The notes under the pieces are model-generated. The model saw only the letters and a program-made list of their open reading frames with translations, searched no databases and was not told the DNA's origin. A DNA stretch of 64,000 nucleotides from NCBI RefSeq assembly GCF_030696805.1, contig NZ_JAUYRO010000096.1:1-64000 (forward strand). Reading direction: 5' to 3'. The position numbers were made by a program, and so were the translations under genes. Below are positions 1 to 9,544 of this stretch, in pieces. Source of the DNA: Methyloversatilis sp. GTDB taxonomy: Bacteria > Pseudomonadota > Gammaproteobacteria > Burkholderiales > Rhodocyclaceae. Numbering within the stretch: the first letter of the stretch is position 1; each line of letters begins with the position of its first letter.

Positions 1-95
1 CACCCCAACCTACTAAAAGCGTGAGAGTCACCGCCGGTCCGGTGTTGAGCGACAGCCTGGTGCCAAGCTGTTTCCGCGCGACTGCCACGCTGGCA

Positions 96-127
96 TGTTG
101 GGCATCGCTGCGCTCACCCCAACCTAC
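96..127. repeat. REP-like intergenic palindrome, with a second partial copy at 1-13
   Basis: Arms GTTGGG (97-102) and CCCAAC (118-123) flank a GC-rich centre, and the element ends in CCCCAACCTAC. The 13-base end CACCCCAACCTAC recurs at positions 1-13, where the window edge cuts it. The GTAGGTTGGG type of end is common in dispersed intergenic repeats of proteobacteria. It lies just after the parE stop, in a likely untranslated spacer. Confidence 0.5.
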
Positions 128-137
128 ATGATTCCGA

Positions 138-2099
138 TCAGGCATCGGGCACCACGCTGTCGCCTTCCTGTTCCATCCACCGGCGGCGACGTTCGGCTTC
201 TTTCTTGCCCATCAGCATGGTGAAGGTATTCATCACCACATCGGCGTCGGCGCCCGGCGTGATGCGGATCAGCCGCCGCGTTTCCGGGTTCATCGCTGTT
301 TCCTTCAGCTCATCCGGATTCATTTCGCCCAGACCCTTGAAGCGGCTGACGGTGAGCGCGCTTTCGGCGATGCCGTCGCCGATCAGGCCGGCGAGCATGC
401 TGTCGCGTTCGGCTTCGTCGAGCGCGTACAGCCGGCGTGCCGGGCGCGCCCTGGTCGGCGCGATCTTGATGCAGTACAGCGGCGGCTGGCCGATGAACAC
501 GTGGCCGCGCACGATCAGGCGCGGGAAGTGGCGCAGGAACAGCGTGAGCTGCAGCGTCTGGATGTGCGCGCCATCGACGTCGGCATCCGACAGGATGATC
601 ACCTTGTGGTAGCGCAGGCCGTCGAGCACCGTGTCGGGCGCGTCCGGCTTGTGCGGGTCGATGCCCAGCGCCACCGCGATGTCGTGAACCTCGTTGTTCG
701 CGAAAATTTCCGACGCATCGATTTCGAAGGTATTCAGCACCTTGCCGCGCAGCGGCAGCACCGCCTGGAAGGTGCGATCGCGCGCCTGCTTGGCGCTGCC
801 GCCGGCCGAATCGCCCTCGACCAGGAAGATTTCGTTCTGCTCCGGCACCGTGCCGGTGGCGTCGGTCAGCTTGCCCGGCAGCAAGGTGACGCCGGAGCCG
901 GCGCGCTTTTCCACCACCTTGCCGGCGCGCGCGCGCGACTGCGCGCTGCGGATGGCCAGCCCGGCGATACGCTGCGCCTCGGTGGCATGGTCATTGAGCC
1001 AGCGGTCGAGCGCGTCCTTGATCGATTCGTACACCAGCTTCACTGCTTCGCGGTTGTTCAGCTTGTCCTTGGTCTGGCCCTGGAAGCGGGGTTCCAGAAC
1101 CCGGGCACTCAGCACATAGCTGGCGTGATGCGACACGTCTTCGGACTGCAGCGCCAGCTTGGCCGGCATCAGGCCGTGGTGGGTTGCGTAGTCCTTTACC
1201 GATTCGAACAGCGCCTGGCGCATCCCGGATTCGTGCATGCCGCCGCCCGGGGTCGGAATCAGATTGACGAAGGATTCGCGCACCGATGCGCCTTCGACGA
1301 AGCCGATCGCCCACTCGGCGCCCTCGCCGGCGTCGTAACCAGGCAGTGCGCTGCGCGCGCCGGCAAACACGGCCTGCCGCGGCGCGCCGGGTGCCGTGTC
1401 GCCGATCGCCTCGAACAGCTGTTCGCGCAGATAGTCTTCCAGCCCGTTCGCGTAGTGCCATTCACGTGTGTCGCCGCTTTCCTCGTCCTGAAACACGATG
1501 CGCACGCCGGGCAGCATGGCGCTGCGCGCGCGCAGCAGGTGTTCGACGTCAGCGCGCTTGATTTTCGCCGTGGCGAAATAGCGCGGGTCGGGCCAGGCGC
1601 GCACCCGCGTTCCGTTGTGCGTTTTCGGGCAGTTGCCCACTTCGGTCAGGCCTTGCGACACACCGTGGTCGAAGGCAATCGCGTACTCGCGGCCGGCGCG
1701 CTTCACGGTCGCTTCCAGCCGCTTCGACAGCGCGTTGGTGACCGTGACGCCGACGCCGTGCAGGCCACCCGCGATGCGGTAGGCCTTGCCTTCGAACTTG
1801 CCGCCCGAGTGCGGGATGGTGAAGATGACTTCGATCGCCGGCACGCCCTTGGTCGGATGGATGTCCACCGGAATGCCGCGCCCGTTGTCCTCCACGGTCA
1901 CCGATCCGTCGGCGTGCATGATCACGCCGAGACGGTCGGCAAAGCCGCCCTGCGCCTCATCGCAGGCGTTGTCGATCATTTCCTGCACGATGTGGTTCGG
2001 ACTTTCGGTCCGCGTGTACATGTCGGGCCGCTTCTGGATCGGCGCGATGCCCTCTAGCACCTGGATTTCGGCGGCGTTGTAACTGCTGGGTTTGTTCAT
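138..2099 (-). CDS. parE: DNA topoisomerase IV subunit B (ParE)
   Basis: ATPase subunit of topoisomerase IV, which decatenates daughter chromosomes together with ParC. The 653 residues have the usual ParE length. The N-terminal GHKL ATPase shows the NACDEA helix (about 44), DNGRGIP and GGLHGVGVT. The C-terminal TOPRIM domain has EGDSAGG (about 428) and DADVDGAHI. ParE is chosen over GyrB because the protein is short and lacks the large TOPRIM insertion seen in many gram-negative GyrB proteins. parC is not in the window. The gene is divergent from rdgC, with a 193 bp spacer containing the palindrome TTGCATGCAA at 2180-2189. The ATG start gives the canonical N-terminus, although its ribosome binding site is weak. 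Confidence 0.95.
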   Translation of the reverse strand: MNKPSSYNAAEIQVLEGIAPIQKRPDMYTRTESPNHIVQEMIDNACDEAQGGFADRLGVIMHADGSVTVEDNGRGIPVDIHPTKGVPAIEVIFTIPHSGGKFEGKAYRIAGGLHGVGVTVTNALSKRLEATVKRAGREYAIAFDHGVSQGLTEVGNCPKTHNGTRVRAWPDPRYFATAKIKRADVEHLLRARSAMLPGVRIVFQDEESGDTREWHYANGLEDYLREQLFEAIGDTAPGAPRQAVFAGARSALPGYDAGEGAEWAIGFVEGASVRESFVNLIPTPGGGMHESGMRQALFESVKDYATHHGLMPAKLALQSEDVSHHASYVLSARVLEPRFQGQTKDKLNNREAVKLVYESIKDALDRWLNDHATEAQRIAGLAIRSAQSRARAGKVVEKRAGSGVTLLPGKLTDATGTVPEQNEIFLVEGDSAGGSAKQARDRTFQAVLPLRGKVLNTFEIDASEIFANNEVHDIAVALGIDPHKPDAPDTVLDGLRYHKVIILSDADVDGAHIQTLQLTLFLRHFPRLIVRGHVFIGQPPLYCIKIAPTRARPARRLYALDEAERDSMLAGLIGDGIAESALTVSRFKGLGEMNPDELKETAMNPETRRLIRITPGADADVVMNTFTMLMGKKEAERRRRWMEQEGDSVVPDA

Positions 2100-2292
2100 G
2101 TCGCAGCGGGCTGAGGTCGGTGGAACAGAGATATTCGGTACAGCGCGTGCCGACGGGGCCGCGCGAAAAGTGCGCTAGTTTGCATGCAATGGCGCCCTGC
2201 CGTCGATACCGTCGTTGCGCGGCAGCGGATTGTCCGGCGAGGCGCAGCTTGGCGGATCGCTCGTGTAGACTGCGTCCCTTTTTGCCGACGCC

Positions 2293-3189
2293 ATGTGGTT
2301 CAAGAACCTCCAGATCTACCGCCTCTCCACGCCGTTCACCGCCACCCCCGACCAGCTTGCTGAAAAGCTCGCTGCGCAGGCCTTCCAGCCCGGTACCAGC
2401 ATCGAAATGCAGCGCATGGGCTGGGTGTCGCCGCGCAACGATGAGTCGCTGGTGCATGCCGTCGCCGGTCAGATGATGATTGCGCTGCGGGTCGAGAAGA
2501 AGCTGCTGCCGGCGTCGGTCATCAACCAGTTCGCCAAGGCGCGCGCGCAGGAGATCGAGGAGCAGCAGGGTTACAAGCCCGGACGCAGGGAAATGCGCGA
2601 AATCAAGGACGCGGTGACCAACGAACTGCTGCCGCGCGCGTTCGCCATCGCGCGCGACACGCGGGTGTGGATCGACCCGGTGCGCAACCTGATCGTTGTC
2701 GACGCCGCCGCCAGCGCGAAAAGCGACGAAGTGATGCAGTTGCTGAACGAAAGCATCGAAAACCTCGGCGCGCGGCCCTTGCAGACCGCGCTGTCGCCGG
2801 TGTCGGCGATGACCGCGTGGCTGGCGGCCGACGAAGCACCCGCAGGCTTCACCGTCGATCAGGACACCGAGCTGCGTTCCAGCACCCAGTCCAAGGCCAC
2901 GGTGCGCTACACACGCCATGCGCTGGAAGCGGAAGACCTGCGCCGTCACATCGAAGCCGGCAAGCAATGCACTCGCCTGGCGATGACCTGGGCCGAACGG
3001 GTGTCCTTCACGCTGACCGAAACCCTGACTTTGAAGCGCATCGCGCCGCTCGACGTGCTGACCGAAAAAGAGGATGGCAGCGGTGACGAAACCGAGCGCT
3101 TCGATGCCGACTTCGCACTGATGGCGGGCGAACTGGGCAAGTTGATCGATCAGCTGATCGAGACGCTGGGTGGCACGGACGCGCGTTGA
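2293..3189 (+). CDS. rdgC: Recombination-associated protein RdgC
   Basis: RdgC is a nucleoid-associated DNA-binding protein that forms a ring dimer around duplex DNA and restrains RecA-dependent recombination. The 298 residues match the family length. The N-terminus begins [11 protein letters not shown], typical of the family, and the pattern MGWVSPR is recognisable near residue 36. There is no signal peptide or membrane segment, so it should be cytosolic. It stands alone between divergent parE and a convergent GGDEF/EAL gene. The ATG start lies about 12 bases after a TTTTT tract. I am confident of the family from the conserved N-terminal half and overall length. Confidence 0.93.
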   Translation: MWFKNLQIYRLSTPFTATPDQLAEKLAAQAFQPGTSIEMQRMGWVSPRNDESLVHAVAGQMMIALRVEKKLLPASVINQFAKARAQEIEEQQGYKPGRREMREIKDAVTNELLPRAFAIARDTRVWIDPVRNLIVVDAAASAKSDEVMQLLNESIENLGARPLQTALSPVSAMTAWLAADEAPAGFTVDQDTELRSSTQSKATVRYTRHALEAEDLRRHIEAGKQCTRLAMTWAERVSFTLTETLTLKRIAPLDVLTEKEDGSGDETERFDADFALMAGELGKLIDQLIETLGGTDAR

Positions 3190-3207
3190 TGTGCAACGCG
3201 CGCGGGC

Positions 3208-5922
3208 TTACGCCGCGATGCGTAGTTTCCCGAGCAGTTTTTCCGCCAGTTCATCAGGCGGCAGCGGACGAGAGTAAAGGAAGCCCTGAATCAGATCGCA
3301 CTGCATATCGACCAGCAGGTCTCGCTGGGCAACCTGTTCCACGCCCTCGGCGACGATGCTGAATCCAAGCGAGCGGGCAAGCGAAATGACCTGACGAACG
3401 ATGGCCTGCTGACGCGTGTCACCAGCAAGGTTGCGAATGAATGCGCGATCGAGTTTCAGGATGTCGGCCGGCATTTCAGTCAGATAGATCAGTGAGGAAT
3501 AACCGGTGCCGAAATCGTCCAGCGCGATCTTCACGCCCATGTCACGCAGGCGCTGCAGCGTCGTGCGCACGCAGCTGCCGGCACCGACCTCCGACGTTTC
3601 GAGAATTTCCAGTTCGAGCCGGTCAGACGCAAGACAGTGTCGTTGCAGGGCCGCAATAATCTTGTCGAAAAAATCTGCAGTCTCCAGATCGGCCGGGGAT
3701 ACGTTGATCGAGACTGGAATCGGCGGCAAACCCGCCTTGTCCCACGCTGCCATCTGCGCGCATGCCTTGTCGAGCACGAAGCCGGTCAGCCAGCCATTCA
3801 GACCGATATTCTCGATCAACGGAAGGAAAGCTCCCGGCGACACCAGCCCCCGCGATGGCGATTGCCAGCGGATCAGCGCCTCGGCGCCCATGATGGCTCC
3901 ATCGTGTGCGCTCACCTTTGGCTGGAAGTGCAGCAGAAGCTCTCCGCTCTGAACTGCCCGACGCAGCTCCTGGGCGAGCTCGAAGCGCTCGCTTACCGCG
4001 GCGTTCATCGACTGCGAGTAAAAGTTGAAGCCGCCACGGCTGGACTTCTTTGCTTCGTGAAGCGCAACTTCGGCCGTACGCATCAACGATTCGAAGTCGT
4101 CCGAATTGTCCGGGTAGAGCGAGATGCCTATGCTTGCCTGCGAAATGACATCCCGATCTTCAAGGCGTACCGGCGACGCCAGCAACCGGTGGATACGCTC
4201 TGCGATGCCATGCAGCACAAACATGCGTTCCGCGTCGTCCATTCCTGTTACGAGCATCACGAATTCATCCCCGGCAAGGCGTGCGACCGTGTCTTCCGGT
4301 CGCACAAGGGATTCAAGGCGGCGTGACGCCTCGATGAGAAACATATCGCCTGCAGTCTGGCCCAGTGCTTCGTTGATGGAATTGAAGTCATCAAAATCGA
4401 TGCACAGGGCGGCAACCGACGCCTTTTCCCGACCCGCACGCGTGAGCGCCTGCGTCACACGATCGCGCAGCAGCGTGCGATTCGGAAGGCCGGTCAAGGC
4501 GTCGTAGTGCGACTGACGGTAGAGCTTTTCCTCCCAGGCGAAACTCGATCCCGCAACCGACATCCGATCGGCAAGATTGCGTCCTGCGGTGATGATTTCC
4601 TCCTTGTCCCGCGGGCCATCGGTCGCCACGGCAAGCACGAGCAGACCGTCGAGCCGTCCATGGCTGCGCACTGGAAACACCAGCGCAGCCCGGCCCGGAT
4701 TTTGCGGCCGGCCGCTCAGCAGCGATTCAACATCGATCTGGACATCGTTCCATTCGTCGACACAGAGGCTGCAGATCTGGGCCAGGACATCGGCCGACAC
4801 ATCAAGACGCGGCGAGGGATGCTCGTCGCCCGCTTGCGCACGCGCATAGGTGGCCGTTCCGCTCGGATTGATGATTGCGATGCCTGCGGCGTCGCAGGGA
4901 ATGGCGTCAAGCACGCCCGAAAGAATGGCTTCGGTTACCCGCGCGGGCTCGCCCGAACCGAGTACCGCGCGATCGAGCTCTGCAAGCAGTCGAAGCATGT
5001 TGAACTTGCGCTTCAGGCGATCGGACATCGCATTGAAGGTTGCGCCGAGCAGGGCGAATTCGTCATCGCCCGGCACTTCGACACGGGCGTCCATTTCGCC
5101 ACGGGCAAGACGCTTGACACCCCGTGTTAGCGCATCAAGCGGTTGCGTCTGCCGTCCGATCTGGCTCGCCGCCATCGCCACGATCAAGCCCAGCGCGAGC
5201 GCGAAGATCGCAATGAACCCGTAACGGAGGTGAGCGAGCGGCAAGGACAGCGATTGTTCAGGGACGGTCGTCAACACATGAAAGACGCCCGCCCCGTAAA
5301 GACCGTCCAGGTGGGCGCTCCAGTACCCCACCAGGTGAGGCATGCCGTTGGACAATGCGGTGATCAGTGTCCGATCACTCGACGACAGGTTGAGCGCCGG
5401 GGGCTGCAGCCCCTGCGTGCAGAGGATGGGGCGCTGCCGCTCGTCGAGGATGCAGTAGGGTGTATCGACCGAATGCCTCAGCCACAAGGCCGCCGGGTCA
5501 AGGCGGCCGTACAGTATGCGGTTGTCCGTGTTCCGACGAACGACGAGCAAGGGCGCGTGCGCGCCATAAAGGCGGACGGTTGCCCCGTGTGCAGCAAGCG
5601 CCCGGGCTTCGTCGGCATTGAGGGTCGGCACCCGCGGATCACGTTCGTCCCTGATCCAGACGAATCCGCTTGCTCCCCCTTCGACTTTGCCCGCACTGCT
5701 GTCCTTGAGTATGCCGACGCGCAGGCTGAGCTCGTTGATGAGCTCCATGCCAAGGCTCTTGCCGTCGTCACGCAGACCCTGCTGGAGCTGATCCACCAGC
5801 TGCTCGCGCATTTCGCTATAGGAAAAGGTCGCCAACACCGCCATCGGCAGCAGGGCTGCGATAAGGAAACGGCTGAAGAGGCGGCGCCCGAAACGGCTTC
5901 GCAGATGAAGGCGGACAGACAT
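3208..5922 (-). CDS. Membrane-anchored HAMP-GAF-GGDEF-EAL cyclic-di-GMP enzyme
   Basis: A 904-residue predicted c-di-GMP signalling protein. A first membrane segment lies at about 17-37, followed by a periplasmic sensor of roughly 190 residues, a second membrane segment near 233-252, HAMP (about 255-307), GAF (about 315-460), GGDEF (about 475-635) and EAL (about 645-900). The GGDEF signature reads AGDEF, preceded by RPED at the inhibitory-site position. The EAL domain keeps EALIRW, the DDFGTGYSSL loop, KLDRAFI and AEGVE, so phosphodiesterase activity is likely and cyclase activity uncertain. The start codon directly abuts the stop codon of the upstream pseudopilin gene, so the two are probably cotranscribed. 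Confidence 0.9.
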   Translation of the reverse strand: MSVRLHLRSRFGRRLFSRFLIAALLPMAVLATFSYSEMREQLVDQLQQGLRDDGKSLGMELINELSLRVGILKDSSAGKVEGGASGFVWIRDERDPRVPTLNADEARALAAHGATVRLYGAHAPLLVVRRNTDNRILYGRLDPAALWLRHSVDTPYCILDERQRPILCTQGLQPPALNLSSSDRTLITALSNGMPHLVGYWSAHLDGLYGAGVFHVLTTVPEQSLSLPLAHLRYGFIAIFALALGLIVAMAASQIGRQTQPLDALTRGVKRLARGEMDARVEVPGDDEFALLGATFNAMSDRLKRKFNMLRLLAELDRAVLGSGEPARVTEAILSGVLDAIPCDAAGIAIINPSGTATYARAQAGDEHPSPRLDVSADVLAQICSLCVDEWNDVQIDVESLLSGRPQNPGRAALVFPVRSHGRLDGLLVLAVATDGPRDKEEIITAGRNLADRMSVAGSSFAWEEKLYRQSHYDALTGLPNRTLLRDRVTQALTRAGREKASVAALCIDFDDFNSINEALGQTAGDMFLIEASRRLESLVRPEDTVARLAGDEFVMLVTGMDDAERMFVLHGIAERIHRLLASPVRLEDRDVISQASIGISLYPDNSDDFESLMRTAEVALHEAKKSSRGGFNFYSQSMNAAVSERFELAQELRRAVQSGELLLHFQPKVSAHDGAIMGAEALIRWQSPSRGLVSPGAFLPLIENIGLNGWLTGFVLDKACAQMAAWDKAGLPPIPVSINVSPADLETADFFDKIIAALQRHCLASDRLELEILETSEVGAGSCVRTTLQRLRDMGVKIALDDFGTGYSSLIYLTEMPADILKLDRAFIRNLAGDTRQQAIVRQVISLARSLGFSIVAEGVEQVAQRDLLVDMQCDLIQGFLYSRPLPPDELAEKLLGKLRIAA

Positions 5923-6387
5923 TCAGTGATCGACGGCAAGGCCGACAAACGCGCCATTGCCGGCGCGGACGATGTCATCGCGCGAGGCGGCAGCCGTGAG
6001 CGGTTTCTGACTTCGCCCATCCTTGCCCATGCTGTAGAGGTCGTAATCGCTGTTCAGCGGCACAAGGTTCTTGTCCTTGCGCAGCTGACCTCGATTCGGG
6101 CGTGGCGTGCCGCCGATGCGCAGGTACTGGTAAGCGTTTCCCCACGGGTCCAGCAACTCGCCGAATCCAACCTCGGCGAGCGAAACCGGAAATTCGTTCG
6201 CCCGGATCACATGACGATCGATCGCCATCATGATGCTTGTCATGTCGCTCATCGCAGCAGTTCGCTTGCTGCGCTCGACATAGGCTTCGTAGTTTGGGAG
6301 AGCGATTGCGACAAGTGCCCCGATGATAGCGACCACGGCAAGCAGTTCTACAAGCGTGAATCCCGAAATCCGGTATTGCCCCTGCAC
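5923..6387 (-). CDS. GspG-like pseudopilin with type IV prepilin leader
   Basis: A 154-residue protein with a short leader ending MQGQYRISG before FTLVELL, the prepilin peptidase site (Gly at -1, Phe at +1, Glu at +5), then a hydrophobic helix. The C-terminal DPWGNAYQY and YDLYSMGKDG resemble the calcium-binding end of major pseudopilins of type II secretion (GspG family). The start is GTG at 6387, favoured by a GGGGGG Shine-Dalgarno 5 bases upstream. It is not in a gsp operon. Its only partner is the GGDEF/EAL gene starting at the very next base. It could be a solitary pseudopilin or part of an atypical pilus-linked sensor; the exact apparatus is unknown. Confidence 0.8.
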   Translation of the reverse strand: MQGQYRISGFTLVELLAVVAIIGALVAIALPNYEAYVERSKRTAAMSDMTSIMMAIDRHVIRANEFPVSLAEVGFGELLDPWGNAYQYLRIGGTPRPNRGQLRKDKNLVPLNSDYDLYSMGKDGRSQKPLTAAASRDDIVRAGNGAFVGLAVDH

Positions 6388-6562
6388 GGCCGCCCCCCAT
6401 CGATAACTCGAAAAACATGATCGGATCTGATGATCGACCTGTGCTTGCAGGAGCGTTAACGGGCACTCGGATTGATGGCTTGAGGGCTCAGCGTGCCAAA
6501 GTCACAGACTTCGAAGCCCGTGACACGGCAAGGGATGAACTGCGGAGGGGTAACTTGAAGAG

Positions 6563-6639
6563 TGGGGTGGCTGATGGGACTCGAACCCACGACAACCGGA
6601 ATCACAATCCGGGACTCTACCAACTGAGCTACAGCCACC
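6563..6639 (-). tRNA. tRNA-His (GTG)
   Basis: A full cloverleaf reads on the minus strand: acceptor GTGGCTG pairs with CAGCCAC, and the anticodon loop TTGTGAT has GTG in the centre. The gene encodes the histidine-specific G-1 (6639), the C73 discriminator (6566) and a 3' CCA (6563-6565). It is last in a Pro-Arg-His tRNA operon. Confidence 0.95.
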
Positions 6640-6694
6640 ACTGGGACGCCGATCGAGCGATCAGCGTTTGAAACTCTCGGGCCACACATATAAA

Positions 6695-6771
6695 TGGCCT
6701 GCCCGGCAGGAATCGAACCCGCAACCTACGGCTTAGAAGGCCGTTGCTCTATCCAGTTGAGCTACGGGCAG
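6695..6771 (-). tRNA. tRNA-Arg (TCT)
   Basis: Minus-strand cloverleaf with acceptor CTGCCCG pairing with CGGGCAG, discriminator G and encoded CCA (6695-6697). The anticodon loop CTTCTAA sits between arms ACGGC and GCCGT, giving anticodon TCT for AGA codons. It is the middle gene of the Pro-Arg-His operon. Confidence 0.95.
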
Positions 6772-6803
6772 GTACTAAGTTACCGCGTTGCGGACCGATG
6801 TTC

Positions 6804-6880
6804 TGGTCGGGGTGGAGGGATTCGAACCCCCGACATCTTGCTCCCAAAGCAAGCGCGCTACCGGGCTGCGCTACACCCCG
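6804..6880 (-). tRNA. tRNA-Pro (TGG)
   Basis: Minus-strand cloverleaf with acceptor CGGGGTG pairing with CACCCCG, discriminator A and encoded CCA (6804-6806). The anticodon loop TTTGGGA gives TGG. It is first in the operon, beginning a few bases after the predicted transcription start. Confidence 0.95.
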
Positions 6881-6890
6881 AGAGCGCGCG

Positions 6891-6919
6891 ATACTACCGG
6901 CGCAAAGCCGCGCGGTCAA
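6891..6919 (-). promoter_or_regulatory. Sigma-70 promoter of the tRNA Pro-Arg-His operon
   Basis: On the minus strand, TTGACC (6914-6919) and TAGTAT (6891-6896) are spaced by exactly 17 bases. The predicted start point falls a few bases upstream of tRNA-Pro. The bases between -10 and +1 read CGCGCGC, a GC-rich discriminator typical of stable-RNA promoters under stringent (ppGpp) control. Confidence 0.7.
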
Positions 6920-6968
6920 TGGCTGCAGGGCCGGTGGATCAAGAAAAATCCACCCTGCCCCGCAGTCA

Positions 6969-9083
6969 TCAGTCCTGCTGGTCGGTCGCTTCCGGCGCGG
7001 CGAGCAGTGCCTTCATCGACAGGCGGATGCGGCCCTTTTCGTCGGTCTCCAGCACCTTCACCTTCACCTGCTGACCTTCCTTCAGGTGGTCGGCGACGTT
7101 GGCGATGCGCTCGTTGGCGATCTGGGAAATGTGCAGCAGACCATCCTTGCCCGGCAGCACGCTGACGATCGCGCCGAAATCGAGCAGACGCAGCACCGTG
7201 CCGTCGTACACCTTGCCCACTTCGACTTCCGCGGTGATCGCCTCGATGCGGCGCTTGGCGTTCTCGGCGGCTTCGGCGCTGACCGATGCGATGGTGATGG
7301 TGCCGTCGTCGCCGATGTCGATCGTTGCGCCGGTTTCTTCGGTCAGCGCGCGGATGACGGCGCCGCCCTTGCCGATCACGTCGCGGATCTTTTCCGGATT
7401 GATCTTCATCGTCAGCAGACGCGGTGCGTAGGTCGACACGCCTTCGCGGGCGCCGCTCATCGATTCCTGCATGATGCCGAGGATGTGCTTGCGCGCCTCA
7501 TGTGCCTGCGCCAGCGCGACCTGCATGATTTCCTTCGTGATGCCCTGGATCTTGATGTCCATCTGCAGTGCGGTGATGCCGTTGTCGGTACCTGCCACCT
7601 TGAAGTCCATGTCGCCCAGATGATCTTCGTCACCGAGGATGTCGGTCAGCACCGCGAAGCGGTTGCCGTCCTTGATCAGGCCCATGGCGATGCCAGCCAC
7701 GTGCGCCTTCAGCGGCACGCCGGCGTCCATCAGGGCGAGCGAGCCGCCACACACGGAAGCCATCGACGACGAACCGTTCGACTCGGTGATTTCGGACACC
7801 ACACGCATCGAGTAGCTGAATTCGTCGGCCGGCGGCAGTACGGCGAGCAGCGCACGCTTGGCCAGACGGCCGTGGCCGATTTCGCGACGCTTCGGCGTGC
7901 CGAAGCGGCCAGCTTCGCCGGTAGCAAACGGCGGCATGTTGTAGTGGAGCATGAAGCGGTCGCGATATTCGCCGCCCAGCGCGTCGATGATCTGCTCGTC
8001 ACGGCCGGTGCCCAGCGTGGCGATGACCAGCGCCTGCGTTTCACCGCGGGTAAACAGCGCCGAACCGTGGGTGCGCGGCAGCACGCTGTTGCGGATGTAG
8101 ATCGGACGCACGGTGCGCGTGTCGCGACCGTCGATGCGCGGCTCGCCGTTCAGGATGCGGCTGCGGACGATGCTGGCTTCGATGTCGAAGAAGTAATTCT
8201 TGATGGTGTTCACATCCGGCGCGTTGGCCGCGTCGGCGGTCAGTGCAGCCACGACTTCGCTGCGCAGCTCGTTCACGCGCTGGCTGCGCGTCTGCTTCTG
8301 CGTGATGCGGTAGGCGTCCTGAAGCTTTGCTTCAGCCAGCCCGACGATGCTGCTCCACAGCGCCTCATCACGCGCCGGCGCCTGCCAGTCCCATTCGGGC
8401 TTGCCGGCGACTTCGACCAGTTCGTTGATCGCGTTGATGGCCGCCTGCATCTGTTCGTGACCGAACACGACGGCGCCCAGCATGATTTCTTCCGACAACT
8501 GCATCGCTTCCGATTCCACCATCAGTACAGCGGCTTCGGTGCCGGCGACGACCAGGTTCAGTTCGCTGGTCTTCAGCTCGGTGGCCGTCGGGTTCAGGAT
8601 GTACTGGCCGTTGGCGTAACCCACGCGGGCGGCACCGATCGGGCCGCTGAACGGAATGCCGGAAATCGACAGCGCAGCCGACGTACCGATGAGTGCGGGA
8701 ATGTCGGAATCGACTTCCGGATTCAGCGACAGCACCTGCACGATGACCTGCACTTCGTTGTAGAAACCTTCCGGGAACAGCGGACGGATCGGGCGATCGA
8801 TCAGACGCGACGTCAGCGTTTCCTTTTCGCTCGGACGACCTTCGCGCTTGAAGAAGCCACCCGGAATACGACCGGCCGCGTAGAACTTTTCAGCGTAATC
8901 GACGGTGAGGGGAAAGAAGTCCTGCCCCGGCTTGGCCGTCTTCGAGGCCACTACAGTGGCCAGCACCACGGTTTCGTCAATGCTCACCATGACGGCACCA
9001 CCAGCCTGGCGGGCGACCTCACCGGTCTCCAGCACAACCTTCTGGTTGCCGAACATGAATTCCTTGCGGGTAGCGTTAAGCAA
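6969..9083 (-). CDS. pnp: Polyribonucleotide nucleotidyltransferase (PNPase)
   Basis: A phosphorolytic 3'-5' exoribonuclease of the RNA degradosome, 704 residues, the family's normal length. The order of domains is RNase PH 1 (about 15-145), alpha-helical linker, RNase PH 2 (about 320-460), KH (about 550-615) and S1 (about 620-690). [15 protein letters not shown] and the KH motif IGKGG are clear. The start is TTG at 9083, chosen because AAAGGA lies about 7 bases upstream and because the resulting N-terminus matches other PNPases. The first in-frame ATG is nine codons later. It follows rpsO in the classical rpsO-pnp order with an intrinsic terminator between them. Confidence 0.97.
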   Translation of the reverse strand: MLNATRKEFMFGNQKVVLETGEVARQAGGAVMVSIDETVVLATVVASKTAKPGQDFFPLTVDYAEKFYAAGRIPGGFFKREGRPSEKETLTSRLIDRPIRPLFPEGFYNEVQVIVQVLSLNPEVDSDIPALIGTSAALSISGIPFSGPIGAARVGYANGQYILNPTATELKTSELNLVVAGTEAAVLMVESEAMQLSEEIMLGAVVFGHEQMQAAINAINELVEVAGKPEWDWQAPARDEALWSSIVGLAEAKLQDAYRITQKQTRSQRVNELRSEVVAALTADAANAPDVNTIKNYFFDIEASIVRSRILNGEPRIDGRDTRTVRPIYIRNSVLPRTHGSALFTRGETQALVIATLGTGRDEQIIDALGGEYRDRFMLHYNMPPFATGEAGRFGTPKRREIGHGRLAKRALLAVLPPADEFSYSMRVVSEITESNGSSSMASVCGGSLALMDAGVPLKAHVAGIAMGLIKDGNRFAVLTDILGDEDHLGDMDFKVAGTDNGITALQMDIKIQGITKEIMQVALAQAHEARKHILGIMQESMSGAREGVSTYAPRLLTMKINPEKIRDVIGKGGAVIRALTEETGATIDIGDDGTITIASVSAEAAENAKRRIEAITAEVEVGKVYDGTVLRLLDFGAIVSVLPGKDGLLHISQIANERIANVADHLKEGQQVKVKVLETDEKGRIRLSMKALLAAPEATDQQD

Positions 9084-9128
9084 GTTGATTCCTTTCGTTT
9101 CGATTCACGGCGGACTTGCGCGCCCGCC

Positions 9129-9167
9129 AAAAAACAAACCGGCGGAGTCGCATGGACTCACGCCGGT
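9129..9167 (-). terminator. Intrinsic terminator between rpsO and pnp
   Basis: The minus-strand hairpin ACCGGCG-T-GAGTC / GACTC-CGCCGGT has a CATGC loop and one bulged base, followed by TTGTTTTTT. It lies after the rpsO stop and before pnp, the position of the partial terminator known from enterobacterial rpsO-pnp operons. Confidence 0.8.
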
Positions 9168-9214
9168 GTGTTGTGTCAGGCCGATGAAGGCTTGACCGTA
9201 GTCTGCAGAAGCAA

Positions 9215-9484
9215 TTACTTGCGCAGCCCGAGACGTCCGATCAGCGCGCGATAGCTGTCTGCATCGGTGCGCTTGAGGTAATCAAGCAGCTTGCGACGCT
9301 GACTCACCATCTTGAGCAGACCACGGCGGGAGTGGTGGTCCTTCACATGTTCCTTGAAATGACCGGTGAGGCCATTGATACGTGCGGTCAGCAGGGCAAC
9401 CTGGACTTCGGGTGACCCCGTATCGCCGGCCACGCGCTGGAAGTCAGCCACAATGCGGGCTTTTTCGGCGGTAACGATAGCCAT
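9215..9484 (-). CDS. rpsO: 30S ribosomal protein S15
   Basis: Small-subunit protein that binds the central domain of 16S rRNA early in assembly. The 89 residues are canonical. Family-defining stretches include [23 protein letters not shown] and RRKLLDYL. The ATG start has a GAGAG Shine-Dalgarno about 10 bases upstream. A near-consensus promoter lies immediately upstream, and an intrinsic terminator lies downstream before pnp. S15 autoregulates translation in enterobacteria through a 5' pseudoknot. The roughly 30-base leader here is short, so I cannot say whether that applies. Confidence 0.98.
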   Translation of the reverse strand: MAIVTAEKARIVADFQRVAGDTGSPEVQVALLTARINGLTGHFKEHVKDHHSRRGLLKMVSQRRKLLDYLKRTDADSYRALIGRLGLRK

Positions 9485-9516
9485 CTATCTAAACTCTCTC
9501 GTCTGGAAAACCCAAA

Positions 9517-9544
9517 ATTATACGCCAGAACGGCGCAATCTCAA
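9517..9544 (-). promoter_or_regulatory. Strong sigma-70 promoter for rpsO
   Basis: On the minus strand, TTGAGA (9539-9544, 5/6) is followed after 16 bases by a perfect TATAAT (9517-9522). The -35 box overlaps the truB stop codon, so rpsO-pnp can be transcribed independently of the upstream nusA operon. Confidence 0.75.

Noticed and set aside
501-2057. 518-codon open frame opposite parE
   Set aside because: It mirrors the parE coding frame, has no recognisable domain and lacks a ribosome site; parE is certain.
6744-9254. 836-codon open frame on the plus strand opposite pnp
   Set aside because: Its composition (runs of His, Arg, Gln, Asp) is typical of a frame opposite a GC-rich gene, and pnp on the minus strand is unambiguous.
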